Origin: Chloroflexota bacterium
GTDB lineage: Bacteria; Chloroflexota; Dehalococcoidia; Lucifugimonadales; UBA3495
Reading direction: 5' to 3'
Assembly (NCBI GenBank): GCA_028873965.1
Contig: JAPPMU010000052.1
Coordinates: forward strand, 59,223 to 123,222
Length of the DNA: 64,000 nucleotides
Shown: in pieces, positions 17,629 through 26,478 of the stretch
How the letters are laid out: each line of letters starts with the position of its first letter
How positions within the stretch are numbered: the stretch's first letter is position 1
Notes under the pieces: model-generated
The model's input: the letters and a program-made list of their open reading frames with translations, nothing else
The model's database searches: none
Told to the model about the DNA's origin: nothing
Made by a program: the position numbers and the translations under genes

Positions 17629-19433
17629 AGGGCAGCCCTCCCGTAAGCCGGCACCGCAGCCTCCAGCAACACTTCCTCCTGTGGGCGCAATTGCAGTTCG
17701 TAAATGCTCTGGTAAATCCCGCCTTTGCGCACCAATTCGTCGTGGGATCCCCGTTCCGCGATGACGCCCTTGTCCAGAACCAGGATCTGGTCTGCTTCCC
17801 GCACGGTGCTGAGGCGGTGCGCTATCACAAAGGTGGTTCTCCCCTTCATCACTTCGGTCATGGCCCGGTGAATTTGGCGCTCGGTTTCTACGTCTACGCT
17901 GGACGTCGAGTCGTCCAGGATTAGAACCGGCGGGTCGATCAGGATGGTGCGCGCAATGGACAGACGCTGCCGCTGTCCTCCAGACAGCGTGGTGCCGCGC
18001 TCACCGACCCACGTGTCGTACCCGCCAGGCAGCGACATGATCTGGTCATGCAGTTGGGCCACCTTGGCGGCGCGCTCCACGTCTTCCTGCGTGGCGCCCA
18101 CCACTCCGTAGGAAATGTTGTCCCGGATGCTGGCGCTGAACAGGTATACGTCCTGGTGGACGATGCCCACGTTGTGTCGCAGCGACTGCAGGGTGAAATC
18201 CCGGATGTCGGCTCCATCGATGGTGATCTGCCCCGACGTTACGTCGTAGAAACGCGGCAACAGGCTCACGACGGTGGTCTTTCCGCTGCCGGGCGCGCCC
18301 AGGATGGCCGTTACCTGGCCGGGCTTCGCGTCCAGGTCAACCTTGCGCAGGGCCGGGGACCGGTCCTCATATGCGAAGGCGACATCGTCGAAGCGAACGT
18401 GGCCCGTGGCGCGGCCTATGTCCCGTGCGTCGGGCCGCTCCGAGACCGGGGACACTGTGTCCAGCACGTTGAACAGCCGCTGTCCGGAGGAAATCGCCCT
18501 GGAGAAGGTGTTGATGATCTGGGCGGAAGCTCGAATCGGGAAGGTCAGTTGGTTGAGGTAAAGGAAGAACATGGCGAGTTGGCCGGGTGTGAGGTCTCCG
18601 CGCACCACCAGCCAGCCTCCAATCCAGAGGATGATCCCCAGCGCGAAGGTGAAGTAGAGGGTCATCCACGCGCTGTTGGTGCCCTGCATCCGCTCGGCGT
18701 CGTAGTATTCGACGCGCAGCTCCTCGGCCTTCCGGTTGTACTTGGCACGCTCGTAGTCCTCGGACGCAAAAGCCTTGACCACGTGCATACCGGCCAGGTT
18801 TTCCTGGAGAACGGTTACCGATTCGCCCATGACCTCCTGCACGTGCAGCCATTTGCGCCGCAGTGCCCGCATAACGAAGGAGGAGCGCAGGACGATGGCC
18901 GGCACGAAAATCATGCTCAGCAACGCCAACTGCCAGTTCACCACGAACAGGATGATCGGAATGGCCAGGATCCGCACCACCACGTCCAGCGAGCGGATCA
19001 TCCCCATGTTCACGAACCGGCGCATGGCCTCCACGTCGGCCGTCGCCCGGGACATCAGGTCGCCCGTGTGTTCCTTGTCGTGGAACGCAAAGCTCACGTT
19101 CTGGAGCTTGTCGTACAGGAGGTTCCTGCAGTCGAAGGCGACCTTTTGAGACAGTGATTCCGTCGTGTAGGTGCGCGCGAAGTCACAGAAGCCGCGCCCC
19201 AGGCTGACCCCAAGGATCCCGAGGCCGAACATCACCAGGGCAGTCAGCGTGAAGTCCTTCCGGAAGAACCCCTTGGTTACCGGGTCCTGGCCCACCATCA
19301 GGTCGATGGCGCTGCCGAAGAGCCACGGGAGAGCCAGGGAGAACCCAATCGACACCAGGGCGGTAATGTAGGCAAGGGAAAGCCGGGTCGGATAATTGCC
19401 GGCCATGCCGATGATGCGCCACAGAATGCCCAT
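17625..19433 (-). CDS. ABC exporter subunit with degenerate ATP site
   Basis: A 602-residue half-transporter with an N-terminal six-helix domain and a C-terminal ATPase. Walker A is GAPGSGKTTV and the signature is LSGGQRQR, but Walker B reads LILDDSTSSVD: the catalytic Glu is Asp. That is the hallmark of the partner that forms the degenerate site in heterodimeric exporters such as TM287/288 and BmrCD. Together with the overlapping downstream subunit it should make an asymmetric exporter. The start is placed at MGILWRIIGMAG, close to the first membrane helix. Substrate unknown. Confidence 0.92.
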   Translation of the reverse strand: MGILWRIIGMAGNYPTRLSLAYITALVSIGFSLALPWLFGSAIDLMVGQDPVTKGFFRKDFTLTALVMFGLGILGVSLGRGFCDFARTYTTESLSQKVAFDCRNLLYDKLQNVSFAFHDKEHTGDLMSRATADVEAMRRFVNMGMIRSLDVVVRILAIPIILFVVNWQLALLSMIFVPAIVLRSSFVMRALRRKWLHVQEVMGESVTVLQENLAGMHVVKAFASEDYERAKYNRKAEELRVEYYDAERMQGTNSAWMTLYFTFALGIILWIGGWLVVRGDLTPGQLAMFFLYLNQLTFPIRASAQIINTFSRAISSGQRLFNVLDTVSPVSERPDARDIGRATGHVRFDDVAFAYEDRSPALRKVDLDAKPGQVTAILGAPGSGKTTVVSLLPRFYDVTSGQITIDGADIRDFTLQSLRHNVGIVHQDVYLFSASIRDNISYGVVGATQEDVERAAKVAQLHDQIMSLPGGYDTWVGERGTTLSGGQRQRLSIARTILIDPPVLILDDSTSSVDVETERQIHRAMTEVMKGRTTFVIAHRLSTVREADQILVLDKGVIAERGSHDELVRKGGIYQSIYELQLRPQEEVLLEAAVPAYGRAAL

Positions 19434-19628
19434 TATCGACCTTCGCCTGCCTTGGGGCCGGCCGGTGTCCAGCTTGGCGTAATGCGGGTCGGGCTACGAG
19501 AATCGCAAGGGAGCGCAGCGTCCGCTACGATCCCGGGTGCGATTATGGAATCAGATAGCATAGGCCCTGCAATATACACCTGACGGCAGTACAGGGCAAG
19601 TTTAGCCGGGCGTTGAATCGGGCAATTT

Positions 19629-20054
19629 TCAGCCCGCTACCCGCAGCAGCGTTACCACCATCGCTGCCACCATGCCGCCTACGCCCAGCAGCATCGCTGC
19701 CACCAAGCCCACCAGCCATTTGACGATGCCGGTCTTGAAATCCGCCATACTAATTTTCAAGTCGGCGACTGCGCTCGCCACCTTGGCAACTTCCCCTCTG
19801 ACCACAGCGACTTCACCCTTGACCTCGGCGATTTCGCCCCTGACCTCGGCGATTTCGCCCCTGACCTCGGCGATTTCGCCCCTGACCTCGGCGAACTTGT
19901 CCAGCATCTCGGTTCTCAGCTCGCGCAGATCTGCTTTGGTCGCCAACTCGCCGGTCACGATGTTGGCGATTTCTTCGGTGATGACGTCGGCCTGCTCGTC
20001 AGGAAAGCCAACTTCGCGCAGCCGGCGCTGCATTCGCAAGGTGTCCAACAGCAT
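19629..20054 (-). CDS. Coiled-coil membrane-anchored small protein (DUF1640/CCDC90-like)
   Basis: A 141-residue protein. The N-terminus (LREVGFPDEQADVITEEI) followed by a KADLRELRTEM segment resembles the bacterial CCDC90/DUF1640 proteins. The middle is a long coiled coil with three almost perfect AEVRGEI heptads (DNA tandem repeat of 21 bp). The end is one transmembrane helix, about residues 113-136 (LVGLVAAMLLGVGG...). It should be a membrane-anchored coiled coil. The function of the family in bacteria is unknown; it often appears in many short copies per genome. It lies downstream of argS on the same strand with a 51-bp gap, but shows no functional link to it. Confidence 0.7.
   Translation of the reverse strand: MLLDTLRMQRRLREVGFPDEQADVITEEIANIVTGELATKADLRELRTEMLDKFAEVRGEIAEVRGEIAEVRGEIAEVKGEVAVVRGEVAKVASAVADLKISMADFKTGIVKWLVGLVAAMLLGVGGMVAAMVVTLLRVAG
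19819..19893. repeat. 21-bp tandem repeat inside the coiled-coil gene
   Basis: About three and a half copies of a 21-bp unit (core GACCTCGGCGATTTCGCCC on the plus strand), each encoding one AEVRGEI heptad. The copies are nearly identical, so repeat-number variation between strains is likely. Confidence 0.85.
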
Positions 20055-20105
20055 AATGATGCGGCTCCATGATTTAGATTGCGGACGGCGGCGATCGCTG
20101 AGAAG

Positions 20106-21809
20106 TTACGTCCGTTCCATGCGTTCCGGCGCGGACATTCCCATGAGCGTCAAGGTTCGGCGGAACACCACCTGCGCGGCAGCCACCAGCTTGAGCCGTG
20201 CCAGCGTCAGCTCGTTATCCTCCGGGTTCGCCGAAATCACCCGGCAGTTTTCGTAGAAGTGGTGGAACGCCGTTGCCAACTCCATCGCGTAGTGCGGCAG
20301 GTGGTGCGGCTCTAGGTTCTCCGCCACCTGGACAATCAGTTCCGACAGCCGCAGCATCGTGCGGATTAGCGCCAACTCGTTGGGGTGAGTCAGCAGCGAC
20401 ACGTCCCCGGCGGAGAAGTCGATGCCGCGCTCGGCCGCCAGGCTCAGGATGCTGGCGTTCCGGGCGTGGGCGTACTGCACGTAGTACACCGGGTTTTCCG
20501 AAGATTCCCGGGTGGCCAGCTCCAGGTCGAATTCCATCTGGGTGGACGCCGCCCGCGCCAGGAAGAAATACCGGCAGGCGTCCATCCCCACCTCGTCCAC
20601 CAGCTCCCGCAGCGTGACGAAATCGCCGGTCCGCTTGGAGGCGCGCACCGTTTCGTTACCGCGCTTCAGCGTCACCATCTGCGAGATCAGCACGGTGAGA
20701 TTTTCAGGTTCCACTCCCAACGCTGAAACAGCGGCTTTCATCCGGGGGACGTGACCCTGGTGGTCCGCGCCCCAGATGTCGATCACCCGGTCGAACCCGC
20801 GTTCACTGAACTTGTTGTAGTGATAGGCAATGTCCGATGCGAAATATGTTGGTTCGCCCGACGAACGCACCACTACGTTGTCCCGGTCGTCTCCCAGAGC
20901 GATGGAGTTGAACCAGAGCGCGCCGCTGCGCTCCGCGAGATGGCCGCCTTCCCGCAGCCGTGCTATGGCCCGGTCGTAGTCGCTGGCGGGCGTGTCCTCG
21001 TTCTGGAACAGCCACCGTTCGCTGAACCAGTTGTCGAAGTTCACCCCTATGGCGTCCAGGTCATCGCGAATCACCGAGACCATCTTCTCCCGCGCGATGT
21101 CCCCGATCCGGCGAATGGCCGCCGGCTCCGGCAGTTCCAACAAGTCTTGGCCCTCGGTTTCGATGATCTCCGCGGCGATGTCCGCGATGTAGTCGCCCTG
21201 GTAGCCGTTGTCCGGCATCTGGGCGTCCCGGCCCAGGGCCTGCTGGTAACGGGTCCACACCGACCGATAAAACGCCTCCATCTGGGACCCGGCGTCGTTG
21301 ATATAGTACTCCCGGGTAACCTCGTAGCCCGCTGCCTGCATGGTGTTCGCCAGCGCGCTTCCCAGCACCGCTCCCCGAGTGTGGCCCACGTGGACCGGCC
21401 CCGTCGGGTTCACGCTCACGAACTCGACCATCACCTTCCGGCCGGCTCCCGCTTCCGCGGACCCGAAACCGTCGCCGGCGGCGATGACGGTCTCCACCTG
21501 CCGCTGCAGCCACCCGTCGCTGAGCTTGAAGTTGATGAACCCGGGCGGCGCCGCCTGTACCTCGGCAATTTCAGGGCCCGGTTGGACGCGCTCCGCAATC
21601 AGCTGCGCCAGTTGCATCGGATTCGCCCGCGCTGCCCGCGCCAGTCGCAGCGGGAGGTTGGTGGCGAAATCGCCGTGCTCCGGATTGTTCGGCCGTTCGA
21701 TCTCGATTTCCGGCGCGGCATCTACGTTGATCGCCCCGTCGCGGTTGGCCTGCTCCAGGGCGGCGGCGACAATTGCGGCTACGGTGTCTTTCACTAGCAT
21801 GATGGTCAT
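20106..21809 (-). CDS. argS: Arginyl-tRNA synthetase
   Basis: A 567-residue class I aminoacyl-tRNA synthetase that charges tRNA-Arg. The HIGH-type motif is PTGPVHVGHTRGAVLGS; the N-terminal Add1 domain (first 110 residues) and the C-terminal anticodon-binding helical bundle are present, with FHHFYENCRVI near the end. As usual for ArgRS, the KMSKS motif is degenerate (KRTGDFVTLRELVDE is the equivalent segment). The start is at MTIMLVKDTV; a second ATG three codons later is equally possible. The region upstream (21810-22024) shows no gene. Confidence 0.97.
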   Translation of the reverse strand: MTIMLVKDTVAAIVAAALEQANRDGAINVDAAPEIEIERPNNPEHGDFATNLPLRLARAARANPMQLAQLIAERVQPGPEIAEVQAAPPGFINFKLSDGWLQRQVETVIAAGDGFGSAEAGAGRKVMVEFVSVNPTGPVHVGHTRGAVLGSALANTMQAAGYEVTREYYINDAGSQMEAFYRSVWTRYQQALGRDAQMPDNGYQGDYIADIAAEIIETEGQDLLELPEPAAIRRIGDIAREKMVSVIRDDLDAIGVNFDNWFSERWLFQNEDTPASDYDRAIARLREGGHLAERSGALWFNSIALGDDRDNVVVRSSGEPTYFASDIAYHYNKFSERGFDRVIDIWGADHQGHVPRMKAAVSALGVEPENLTVLISQMVTLKRGNETVRASKRTGDFVTLRELVDEVGMDACRYFFLARAASTQMEFDLELATRESSENPVYYVQYAHARNASILSLAAERGIDFSAGDVSLLTHPNELALIRTMLRLSELIVQVAENLEPHHLPHYAMELATAFHHFYENCRVISANPEDNELTLARLKLVAAAQVVFRRTLTLMGMSAPERMERT

Positions 21810-22024
21810 CCCAATCGGAAGAGATTGCAGCGGGCTTTACATGGTAGCATCCGGGTGGATTTACCGTCCCGGCGCTCGCGACCAATCGGCTCCGGGTCGA
21901 TACGTCGCGTTCCCCTGTGGCCCGGATGCGTGGGTTGTTATGCGGTCTGGCGGACCCGTCGGGCGCGAACAACTGCCAGCAGCGTGTTCTTTATCCGCTC
22001 CGCCGGACACTGTACACGCAGCCA

Positions 22025-22426
22025 CTAGCCTTCGGCGATTTGGAAGGGGTAGCCCAGGGCGCTCGCGGCCGCGATGTTCGCGGTCATGTATCCCTCCGCG
22101 CTGCGCGACATGCCGTTCTCGCCCCGCATCTCGTTCCCTTGGCCCGCCAGGGACGCGGCCTTGTCCGCGATGTCGGTCACGCCGAACGCCAGGTGATACG
22201 GACCGGGGCCGAAGGTCTTCAGGTACTCACCCATGGCGGAATCGGGGTCCAGCGGCTCCGTGAATTCCACGTTGGTCTGGCCCACCTTGTAGACGGCGTT
22301 TTTCATGCCCCGAGCCGGAAACACCTCGATCTTCACTGGCGTCATACCGAAGTTCTCTTCGATGTACGCGGCCATGGCGTCAGCGTCATGGACAAGGATT
22401 CGGACGTGATGTATAAACTCGAACAT
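22025..22426 (-). CDS. VOC-superfamily (glyoxalase-fold) protein
   Basis: A 133-residue single-domain protein with the vicinal oxygen chelate fold. The repeat halves begin FIHHVRILVHDADAMAAY and YHLAFGVTDIADKAASL, each carrying the first metal-ligand His of its beta-alpha-beta module; a Glu (NVEFTEP) is also in place. The arrangement is like methylmalonyl-CoA epimerase but the match is not close enough to name it. It is a single gene whose start is 50 bp from the divergent peptidase S51-like gene. Function unknown. Confidence 0.85.
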   Translation of the reverse strand: MFEFIHHVRILVHDADAMAAYIEENFGMTPVKIEVFPARGMKNAVYKVGQTNVEFTEPLDPDSAMGEYLKTFGPGPYHLAFGVTDIADKAASLAGQGNEMRGENGMSRSAEGYMTANIAAASALGYPFQIAEG

Positions 22427-22475
22427 CGCCGGTTCTCCTGGGTGTGAATTGGTCTGAAAACGGAGGCGCGAAACT

Positions 22476-23186
22476 GTGGCAAAGCGGATCCTGTTGGTCG
22501 GGGGTGACGAGTTCCGGGCGTCCTGCGCTGGTATGGATCGTCACGTTCTTGAGGCTACCGGAGAGGCGAATCCCCGGGTCGCCATCGTACCAACGGCCGC
22601 CGCCTTTGAGAACCCCGGCCTCGCCGCCAGCAACGGCGTGCGTCATTTCACCGGTCTCGGCGCGTCGGCGTACGGGCTGGACGTGGTGCGCCGCGAGGAC
22701 GCCGAAAATACCCGCGTGGTGGCGCAACTGGACGGCGCCCACGTGATCTACTTCACCGGCGGAAGCCCCGAGCACCTGCATTCCGTGTTGGCCGGGTCTC
22801 CGCTGCTCTCGGCCGTCAACGAAGCGTGCGATGCCGGAGCGATCTGGGCCGGCTCCAGCGCCGGCGCCATGGTGCTCGGCTCGGTGATGCGCCGCCCCTC
22901 GTCCGGCTCGCCCGTTTCCCCGGCCCTGGACATTGTGCCCAACGTGATGGTCCTGCCCCACCACGAGCGCAGCGACCCGAACGCTGTAACCGAGCAGCTG
23001 TCCGGCTCCGCGACTGTCGGCCTCTGCGTGCTGGGCATCGACGGCGGCTCCGGCGTGTTCCTCGATGCCGGCGGCGCTACCGCCCTGGGCGCCGGAAATA
23101 TCACCGTTTACCGCTCGGGCGAATGGCGCCGATACGCAGCCGGCGAAAAGGTTCCTCAACTGACGGTCAACGGCCCGGTGTCCTAG
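22476..23186 (+). CDS. Peptidase S51-like (cyanophycinase/dipeptidase E superfamily) protein
   Basis: A 236-residue protein of the class I amidotransferase-like fold in which the nucleophile is Ser. The elbow reads WAGSSAGAMVLGS, and the preceding FTGGSPEHLHSVL is the family's conserved GG(N/S)Q/P segment. Members cleave aspartyl dipeptides or cyanophycin. Start GTG 22476 follows a good GGAGG site and gives the standard AKRILLVGGDEF beginning. The 3' end overlaps the convergent hisIE stop by 4 bp. The length is shorter than true cyanophycinases (about 270+ residues), so a small peptidase is more likely. Confidence 0.82.
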   Translation: MAKRILLVGGDEFRASCAGMDRHVLEATGEANPRVAIVPTAAAFENPGLAASNGVRHFTGLGASAYGLDVVRREDAENTRVVAQLDGAHVIYFTGGSPEHLHSVLAGSPLLSAVNEACDAGAIWAGSSAGAMVLGSVMRRPSSGSPVSPALDIVPNVMVLPHHERSDPNAVTEQLSGSATVGLCVLGIDGGSGVFLDAGGATALGAGNITVYRSGEWRRYAAGEKVPQLTVNGPVS

Positions 23187-23806
23187 CCACGTCGGGCCCG
23201 CAACTCCTCCCACACCGCGTTGGGCGACACGCCCGCCGACGCCATCAGCGTCAACGTGTGGTACAGCAGATCCGCGATTTCACCAGGCAGGTTGTCCGTT
23301 TCTCCCGTCGCCGCTGCCAGAGCTGCTTCGCCGGCTTCTTCGATCACCTTCTGGCCCACCCGGCTGGTGCCCTCCGCCAGCAATTGGGCGGTGTAGCTGC
23401 CCTCGGGCATCTCCCGCTGCCGGTCCTTGATCACCGCGAACAGCTCGTCCAGCACCCGGGGGCCGCCGTCAGAGCTCTCATACTCCTCGGGCAGGTCGTC
23501 CATTTTCGTGTAGAAGCACGACACTTCCCCGGTGTGGCAGGCCGGGCCGTCGGGCTCCACCTTGAGCAGGATGGTGTCGGCGTCGCAATCGACGTACCAC
23601 TCGCGCAGGTTGAGGTAATTCCCCGACACCTCGCCCTTGTGCCACAAGTCCTCCTGGCTGCGGCTGTAAAACCACACCTGGGTGCCTTCCACCGTACGCT
23701 TGAGCGAACCGGGGTTCATGTACCCCAGCATCAGCACCTGGCCGGTGTTGATGTCCTGCGCGATGGCGGGTACCAACCCTTTGTCGTCCAGTTTCACTTC
23801 GCTCAT
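23183..23806 (-). CDS. hisI: Bifunctional phosphoribosyl-AMP cyclohydrolase / phosphoribosyl-ATP pyrophosphatase
   Basis: A 207-residue HisIE fusion catalysing steps 2 and 3 of histidine synthesis. The N-terminal cyclohydrolase domain has MLGYMNPGSLKRTVEG, the WFYSRSQEDLWHKGE block and the metal ligands in VDCDADTILL and GPACHTGEVSCFY. The C-terminal pyrophosphohydrolase domain has KVIEEAGEAALAAA and GEIADLLYHTLTLM. Start is ATG 23806, with GGAGGAC just upstream; an ATG one codon earlier is possible. It is the last gene of hisF-HAD-hisIE on the minus strand. Confidence 0.96.
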   Translation of the reverse strand: MSEVKLDDKGLVPAIAQDINTGQVLMLGYMNPGSLKRTVEGTQVWFYSRSQEDLWHKGEVSGNYLNLREWYVDCDADTILLKVEPDGPACHTGEVSCFYTKMDDLPEEYESSDGGPRVLDELFAVIKDRQREMPEGSYTAQLLAEGTSRVGQKVIEEAGEAALAAATGETDNLPGEIADLLYHTLTLMASAGVSPNAVWEELRARRG

Positions 23807-23828
23807 CATGTCCTCCGTCGGGTAACGG

Positions 23829-24530
23829 CTATCCCAGCTTGGCAAGGACCGTAGACAGGTCCAGCAGATCGCGGATCTCAGCGTCCGGCACGGGAAGGTC
23901 CGGGTCCATAGCGGCGCCGGACCGGTTGATCCATATCGCGCTCATGCCCACCGACCGCGAGCCCATCACGTCCTCAAATTGCCGGTCGCCCACGTAGGCG
24001 CACTCCGATGGATGCACACCCAGCCGGTTCACCGCTGCGTCGAAGAGCCGCCGGTCGGGTTTGTAGCATCTTAGGGCTTCGGATGAAATGACCGCTCTCA
24101 TGCGCACCGGTATCCGCGCCACCACGGGGTTGAGGTAGGCGTCGTCGGCGTTCGAAATCACTGCTAGTCGTCGGGTCCGGCTCAGGGTTGACAACGCCTC
24201 GACCGCCTCCGGGTACAAGGGACGGGTTCCCAGGTCGTCGATCGATTTCTGCGAGGCCGCCCGGGCATCGCCTTTCAGGTTCAACTCTTCGAACGCCGCG
24301 GCGAAAGCGTGTGCCCAGCCGTCGAGGTATGACTCGAATACCGCTCCCGGCGCGGTCCGACGGTCCCTGAAATTGCCGGCCCCATAGTCCCAGGCGTGCC
24401 GCAGTTCTTCCGGGGTGGTGTCCAGTTGCTGTTCCTCGATGATCGCCTCGAAAGTTCGACGCCACAGGTCGGTCCCGTCCTGCGCTATCGTGTTGAACAT
24501 GTCGAATATTACTGTGGTGATAGCGCTCAT
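23829..24530 (-). CDS. HAD-superfamily hydrolase between hisF and hisI
   Basis: A 233-residue HAD-family protein with an alpha-helical cap inserted after motif I. Motif I reads FDMFNTI: the nucleophile Asp is present, but the second Asp of DxDxT is Phe, as in the 2-haloacid dehalogenase branch (DxYGT-like). Motif II is ISNADD, motif III YKPDRRLF (Lys), motif IV VGDRQFEDV. The missing second Asp argues against a standard phosphatase, although some members still act on phosphates. Its position between hisF and hisIE makes a histidine-pathway role worth testing. Start ATG 24530. Confidence 0.85.
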   Translation of the reverse strand: MSAITTVIFDMFNTIAQDGTDLWRRTFEAIIEEQQLDTTPEELRHAWDYGAGNFRDRRTAPGAVFESYLDGWAHAFAAAFEELNLKGDARAASQKSIDDLGTRPLYPEAVEALSTLSRTRRLAVISNADDAYLNPVVARIPVRMRAVISSEALRCYKPDRRLFDAAVNRLGVHPSECAYVGDRQFEDVMGSRSVGMSAIWINRSGAAMDPDLPVPDAEIRDLLDLSTVLAKLG

Positions 24531-24559
24531 CGGGTTCCATTCCAGGGTGCTGGTTGCTG

Positions 24560-25369
24560 TCAGATTCTCATCGGAACGCCGCAGGCTGCCAGGTACTCCT
24601 TGGCCTGCGCGATCGAGTAAGTGCCGAAGTGAAAGATGCTGGCCGCCAGCACGGCGTCGGCTTCCCCGCCGGTGAAGGCGTCGTGCAGATGCTCCAGTGT
24701 GCCGGCCCCCCCGCTGGCGATCACCGGAACCGGAACCGCCCGGGATATGGCGCGGGTCAACGGCAGGTCGTATCCGCCCTGCTGTCCGTCCTCGTCCATG
24801 CTGGTTAGCAGGATTTCGCCGGAGCCCAGGGCAACCGTCCGCTGCGCCCATTTCACCGCGTCCAGGCCGGTCGGGTTCCGTCCGCCGTGGGTGAAGACCT
24901 GCCACCCGGATTCGGCGTCCACCGCCAGCGAGGGATCTCGCGGCGCCGGAAAATCTTCCCCCGGCACGACCCGGCGGGCGTCGATGGCGGTGACGATGCA
25001 CTGGCTGCCAAACTGCGCCGCGCCTTCGGAAACCAGCTCGGGGGTGTTGATCGCGGCGGTGTTGACCGAGACCTTGTCCGCCCCGGCGTTCAGCATCCGC
25101 CGCACGTCTTCAATGGAGCGGATGCCGCCCCCCACGGTCAGCGGTATGAACACCTGCTCCGACACGCTTCGGACCACATCCACCATGGTGTCGCGGGAAT
25201 CGCTGCTGGCGGTGATGTCCAGGAAGACCAGCTCGTCGGCGCCTTCTTCGTCGTAGCGCGCCGCCAGTTCCGCCGGGTCGCCGGCGTCGCGCAGGTTAAC
25301 GAAACTGGTTCCCTTGACGACGCGGCCGGCGTCAACGTCCAGGCAGGGTATGATGCGGCGGGTCAGCAC
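24560..25369 (-). CDS. hisF: Imidazole glycerol phosphate synthase, cyclase subunit
   Basis: A 269-residue (beta/alpha)8 barrel that, with HisH glutaminase, makes imidazole glycerol phosphate and AICAR. The catalytic Asp residues sit in [14 protein letters not shown] and [15 protein letters not shown]. It is about 14 residues longer than typical HisF; the extra lies around [18 protein letters not shown], between the second quarter and the [15 protein letters not shown] strand. The start is GTG 25369. A GATAAT hexamer sits only five bases upstream, so a leaderless transcript is possible. It heads hisF-HAD-hisIE; a small membrane protein gene ends 57 bp upstream. hisH is not in the window. Confidence 0.96.
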   Translation of the reverse strand: MLTRRIIPCLDVDAGRVVKGTSFVNLRDAGDPAELAARYDEEGADELVFLDITASSDSRDTMVDVVRSVSEQVFIPLTVGGGIRSIEDVRRMLNAGADKVSVNTAAINTPELVSEGAAQFGSQCIVTAIDARRVVPGEDFPAPRDPSLAVDAESGWQVFTHGGRNPTGLDAVKWAQRTVALGSGEILLTSMDEDGQQGGYDLPLTRAISRAVPVPVIASGGAGTLEHLHDAFTGGEADAVLAASIFHFGTYSIAQAKEYLAACGVPMRI

Positions 25370-25374
25370 GGGGG

Positions 25375-25380
25375 ATTATC
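25375..25380 (-). promoter_or_regulatory. Possible -10 box just upstream of hisF
   Basis: GATAAT on the minus strand, five bases from the GTG start, with no ribosome-binding site between them. It may mark a leaderless hisF transcript in addition to read-through from the upstream gene. Confidence 0.3.
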
Positions 25381-25426
25381 ATCCGATGCGATGAGGTTTA
25401 AGGCGGTTCAACGTCAGCCGGGCAGA

Positions 25427-25843
25427 CTATTCGGATTCGCGGGTCAAGATGGCGACCTGTTCGGGGGTAAGAGGCATACCCTGCGCTGCCAGCTCTCGCC
25501 GGATGCGCTCGCGTTCTTCCTTTCGGCCTTCCGCTTTGCCTTCGGCCTTGCCTTTGGCTCGGGCTCTTTTCTCGACCGCTTCTTTGGCAGCAAAGAACAC
25601 TTTGAAACCTCCGTATAGTGCCGCTGTGGTGGGGAACAGCAGCAGCGTAGCCACTATTATAATTCCGTCTTCCCGTTCGGTCAGCCCTTTGAGCCAGCCC
25701 AGGGCCGGCAGTTGGCCGCAGAGCGCGCAGTCGTTGACGAGTACGGCCACCAGCATACTGATGCTGATTGACACCGCCCCGTCAAAGAACCGCCAGATTG
25801 ACCGATTGCCGTCGTGGTTTTCTGTCATAACGTCCTTGCTCAC
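25427..25843 (-). CDS. Two-helix membrane protein with charged C-terminal coil (paralogue A)
   Basis: A 138-residue protein of no family I can name. Helix 1 is about residues 22-37 and helix 2 about 59-80 (GIIIVATLLLFPTTAALYGG). Between them is a CALC motif (Cys39, Cys42) followed by a short loop ending LTEREDG. The last 55 residues are strongly charged (KGKAEGKAEGRKEERERIRR) and end in LTPEQVAIL. It is a clear paralogue of the gene at 29010-29510 (shared CALC, LTE-EDG-II, LLFPT, charged tail, L(T/S)PE ending). It lies directly upstream of hisF on the same strand, 57 bp away. Confidence 0.7.
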   Translation of the reverse strand: MSKDVMTENHDGNRSIWRFFDGAVSISISMLVAVLVNDCALCGQLPALGWLKGLTEREDGIIIVATLLLFPTTAALYGGFKVFFAAKEAVEKRARAKGKAEGKAEGRKEERERIRRELAAQGMPLTPEQVAILTRESE

Positions 25844-25997
25844 TTGTTGGTCAGGCGCGTTTCACCTGAGCCCGAGAAAGTCATCCCCTTCGATGGCGTT
25901 GCGATTGCTATCAATATCCTTGCCCGGAGTACAGGCGGCATCTATGATGGTGCACTGATCAACGGCCACAGGCCGATTGCACACAGGGAGGTAAAAC

Positions 25998-26393
25998 ATG
26001 GCATTGACACTCGCGGACAGCAACCGGATCATGGCGGCGGCCATCGCCCAGGCCAACGAACTCAACATCAAGATCAGCGTGGCCGTGGTCGACTCCGGCG
26101 GTCGGCTCATTGGCCTGCAGCGCATGGACGGAGCCATCTGGGCGTCGGCCTACGGCTGCCAGGGCAAAGCGGTGGCGTCGGCTGCTTTCGGGCGACCCAG
26201 CGGCGAGATGCAGGACCGGGCCACGGCTCCCACGCCGGCCGGCATCCGGGAGCGTTCCGGCTCGGAGATGATCTTCGGCCAGGGCGCGGTGCCCATCGTG
26301 CAGGATGGCGCGGTGGTCGGCGCCTGCGGTGTCGGCGGCGGCACCAGCGAGGAAGACGAGCAGTGCGCCTCGGCAGGAGCGGGAGCCCTGTAA
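25998..26393 (+). CDS. GlcG/HbpS-family protein
   Basis: A 131-residue protein of the HbpS/GlcG family (DUF336-like heme or cofactor-binding fold). It has the characteristic SVAVVDSGGRLIGLQRMDGA strand-turn-strand and the GKAVASAAFGRPSGEM helix; the C-terminus has the AVPIVQDGAVVGACGVGGG block. Some members bind heme or sense oxidants, others are encoded with glycolate or diol-utilisation enzymes. A strong AGGGAGG site precedes ATG 25998. It is a single plus-strand gene ending at a strong hairpin terminator. Role here unknown. Confidence 0.88.
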   Translation: MALTLADSNRIMAAAIAQANELNIKISVAVVDSGGRLIGLQRMDGAIWASAYGCQGKAVASAAFGRPSGEMQDRATAPTPAGIRERSGSEMIFGQGAVPIVQDGAVVGACGVGGGTSEEDEQCASAGAGAL

Positions 26394-26419
26394 CAGTCAC
26401 TTCCTGGTGAAACCGGGAT

Positions 26420-26470
26420 CCGCCTGTGGCCGGGGCCTTCACGAAGAGGCCCGGAACCACAGGCGGTTTT
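26420..26470 (+). terminator. Intrinsic terminator of the HbpS-like gene
   Basis: A 10-bp perfect outer stem (CCGCCTGTGG at 26420-26429, CCACAGGCGG at 26457-26466) encloses a second GC-rich stem and is followed directly by TTTT. Confidence 0.8.
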
Positions 26471-26478
26471 CGTGTCGG

